DNA of 64,000 nt from Marinibacterium profundimaris (GTDB lineage: Bacteria > Pseudomonadota > Alphaproteobacteria > Rhodobacterales > Rhodobacteraceae), in contig NZ_AQQR01000001.1 of NCBI RefSeq assembly GCF_002210095.1, positions 496,001 through 560,000 on the forward strand. The letters run 5' to 3'. Position numbers and translations under genes: made by a program. Numbering within the stretch: the first letter of the stretch is position 1; each line of letters opens with the position of its first letter. The notes below the pieces were generated by a model. The model saw only the letters and a list, made by a program, of their open reading frames with translations, was not told the origin of the DNA and did not search any database. This document shows, piece after piece, positions 63,031 to 64,000 of the stretch.

Positions 63031-63993
63031 TTACCAGCTCCATTCTGTCAGAGATTGCGCCATCGCGGCCGCGAGGCGCGCGCCGCCGGTCGCGTTGAGA
63101 TGCGTCCGGTCCCAGGAAAACCATTGCCAGACCCCGCCGACCCTGATCGCCAGGCTGCCGAGATCCGTTTGGGATGATCCATCGGTGCGGATGTAATAGT
63201 CACCATCCGCCCCGCCGGTCGGCAGCGCGGCCCCGGTGCGCGTGCCGCGAAAGGTCATGTCGCCCGCATCCATCGGCAATGTGCTGTCCTTGAACCACGA
63301 AAGCGGCAGGATCCCGTAGGCCTCCGCGACCTCGGCCTCGGTCTTCCCCGGAAAATGCACGCTCGGTTCAGCCTGCATCTCGGCATCCCCCACCGCCGCC
63401 GCCTGCAGGATCGCCCAGACATTGAACCAGCGGCCCCCGAACATCCGGTCATACTCGGCATGCAGCGCCGCAAGTACGCTCGACCCGTCAAACTGATCCT
63501 CCTGCTGGGGACAGATCAGGCGGCCTCCGGTGTACTCGGTAAAGTTGCGCTGCCCGCAGATACCCATGGGGGCGAAGCGAAGATCCCTGGCGCCGGCCAT
63601 TGCAGAGACCTGCAGAGTCGCCTCGATGATCTGGCTCCAGTTCGAGCTTCCCACGCTGGGCGGCTGGTTGTTCTGACCATGCCACATGAACAGCGTGTCG
63701 CCGGCATAGAGGTCTCCATTGGTGATCGCGTAGTCGATCATCCCACGCACCTGGCGCGACGTTGACCCGCCATAACTCTGCTCGACAACCGTCCGCCCGG
63801 GAAATTCCGCCGACAGGTTCTCGAAGAGCTGGGCTTGCCCCGGCATACTGTCTCCGATGACGCGGATGTTGCGCGTCGGTGCCCGCTGCGATCGCTCCTG
63901 ATCAGCCCGCAGGGTCAGGCCCACGATCGCGGCGCTCTTGTCGGCGCGCCGGACCTCCCATTCATCGGCCGAGGCCGCGCAGCGCAGCGCCAT
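63031..63993 (-). CDS. Phage tail-associated SGNH/GDSL hydrolase (possibly incomplete)
   Basis: At least 320 residues. SGNH blocks are complete: GDS (47-49) in IRVIGDSMPGQ, Gly75/76 in QSYGGSTS, Asn108 in WHGQNNQ, and the DxxH pair Asp295/His298 in WDRTHLNA. It probably removes acyl groups from host surface polysaccharide. ATG 63993 has no good ribosome site and the frame stays open to the window edge, so the start may lie beyond it. Confidence 0.82.
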   Translation of the reverse strand: MALRCAASADEWEVRRADKSAAIVGLTLRADQERSQRAPTRNIRVIGDSMPGQAQLFENLSAEFPGRTVVEQSYGGSTSRQVRGMIDYAITNGDLYAGDTLFMWHGQNNQPPSVGSSNWSQIIEATLQVSAMAGARDLRFAPMGICGQRNFTEYTGGRLICPQQEDQFDGSSVLAALHAEYDRMFGGRWFNVWAILQAAAVGDAEMQAEPSVHFPGKTEAEVAEAYGILPLSWFKDSTLPMDAGDMTFRGTRTGAALPTGGADGDYYIRTDGSSQTDLGSLAIRVGGVWQWFSWDRTHLNATGGARLAAAMAQSLTEWSW

Positions 63994-64000
63994 GCTTGCC

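Overview
The window is 64 kb of GC-rich DNA (strong G/C bias at third codon positions). Gene content points to an alphaproteobacterium, most likely Rhodobacteraceae (roseobacter group): a perfect Irr-type iron box, many ABC sugar importers with GntR, LacI and ROK regulators, an RTX protein, and a YqjD/YqjE-like pair. The taxonomic call is an inference from gene families, not a marker-gene result.

1-7.2 kb is an iron-acquisition block. It holds the C-terminal part of a ferric-iron ABC binding protein, an imelysin, and, behind a 1.1-kb gene-free stretch carrying an Irr-like palindrome, a tightly packed DHOR cytochrome / imelysin-like / DUF1513 operon. 7.3-17.6 kb holds an octahaem cytochrome, a YihY/BrkB membrane protein, the YqjD/YqjE-like pair, a secreted sulfatase, an ABC exporter with an FtsX-type permease, a DUF4329 protein and one small ORF.

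18.2-47.3 kb is a continuous plant-polysaccharide supercluster. On the minus strand a nine-gene transcript runs: sugar-binding protein, two permeases, ATPase, epimerase, Gfo/Idh/MocA dehydrogenase, GH43 xylosidase, and a second epimerase and dehydrogenase. It is divergent from a LacI regulator with two matched operators. Then come a feruloyl-CoA synthase and a VOC protein, a GH51 arabinofuranosidase with its own ABC importer behind a FadR-type operator, the GntR/FadR regulator, an RTX/beta-propeller protein, and a xylose-type ABC importer with a ROK regulator. Together these can import arabinoxylan fragments, cut them to pentoses, oxidise or epimerise sugars, and activate released ferulate. 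Pentose kinases and isomerases and a feruloyl esterase are not in the window.

47.3-56.2 kb is mixed: an FG-GAP/CRTAC1 protein coupled to the ROK gene, a MauG-like dihaem peroxidase, a YHS protein, an exported isochorismatase-fold protein divergent from an AraC regulator with two 21-bp-phased repeats, and a small redox cluster (PNPOx-like, DUF1348, CMD/AhpD-like) divergent from a LysR regulator.

56.2-60 kb has atypical, A+T-richer DNA with an orphan XRE regulator, an O-antigen polymerase/ligase-like gene and a sulfotransferase. 60-64 kb is the minus-strand end of a prophage: a tail-associated SGNH hydrolase, another tail/hypothetical protein, small membrane proteins, a T4-lysozyme-like endolysin, a putative holin and overlapping Rz/Rz1 spanins. 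The phage continues past the right edge.

Two structures are not explained by ordinary annotation. One is a 61-bp composite repeat present twice (7271-7331 and 17971-18031). The other is a 231-bp palindromic insertion flanked by a 14-bp direct repeat, exactly at the junction of two xylose-ABC genes (43137-43367).
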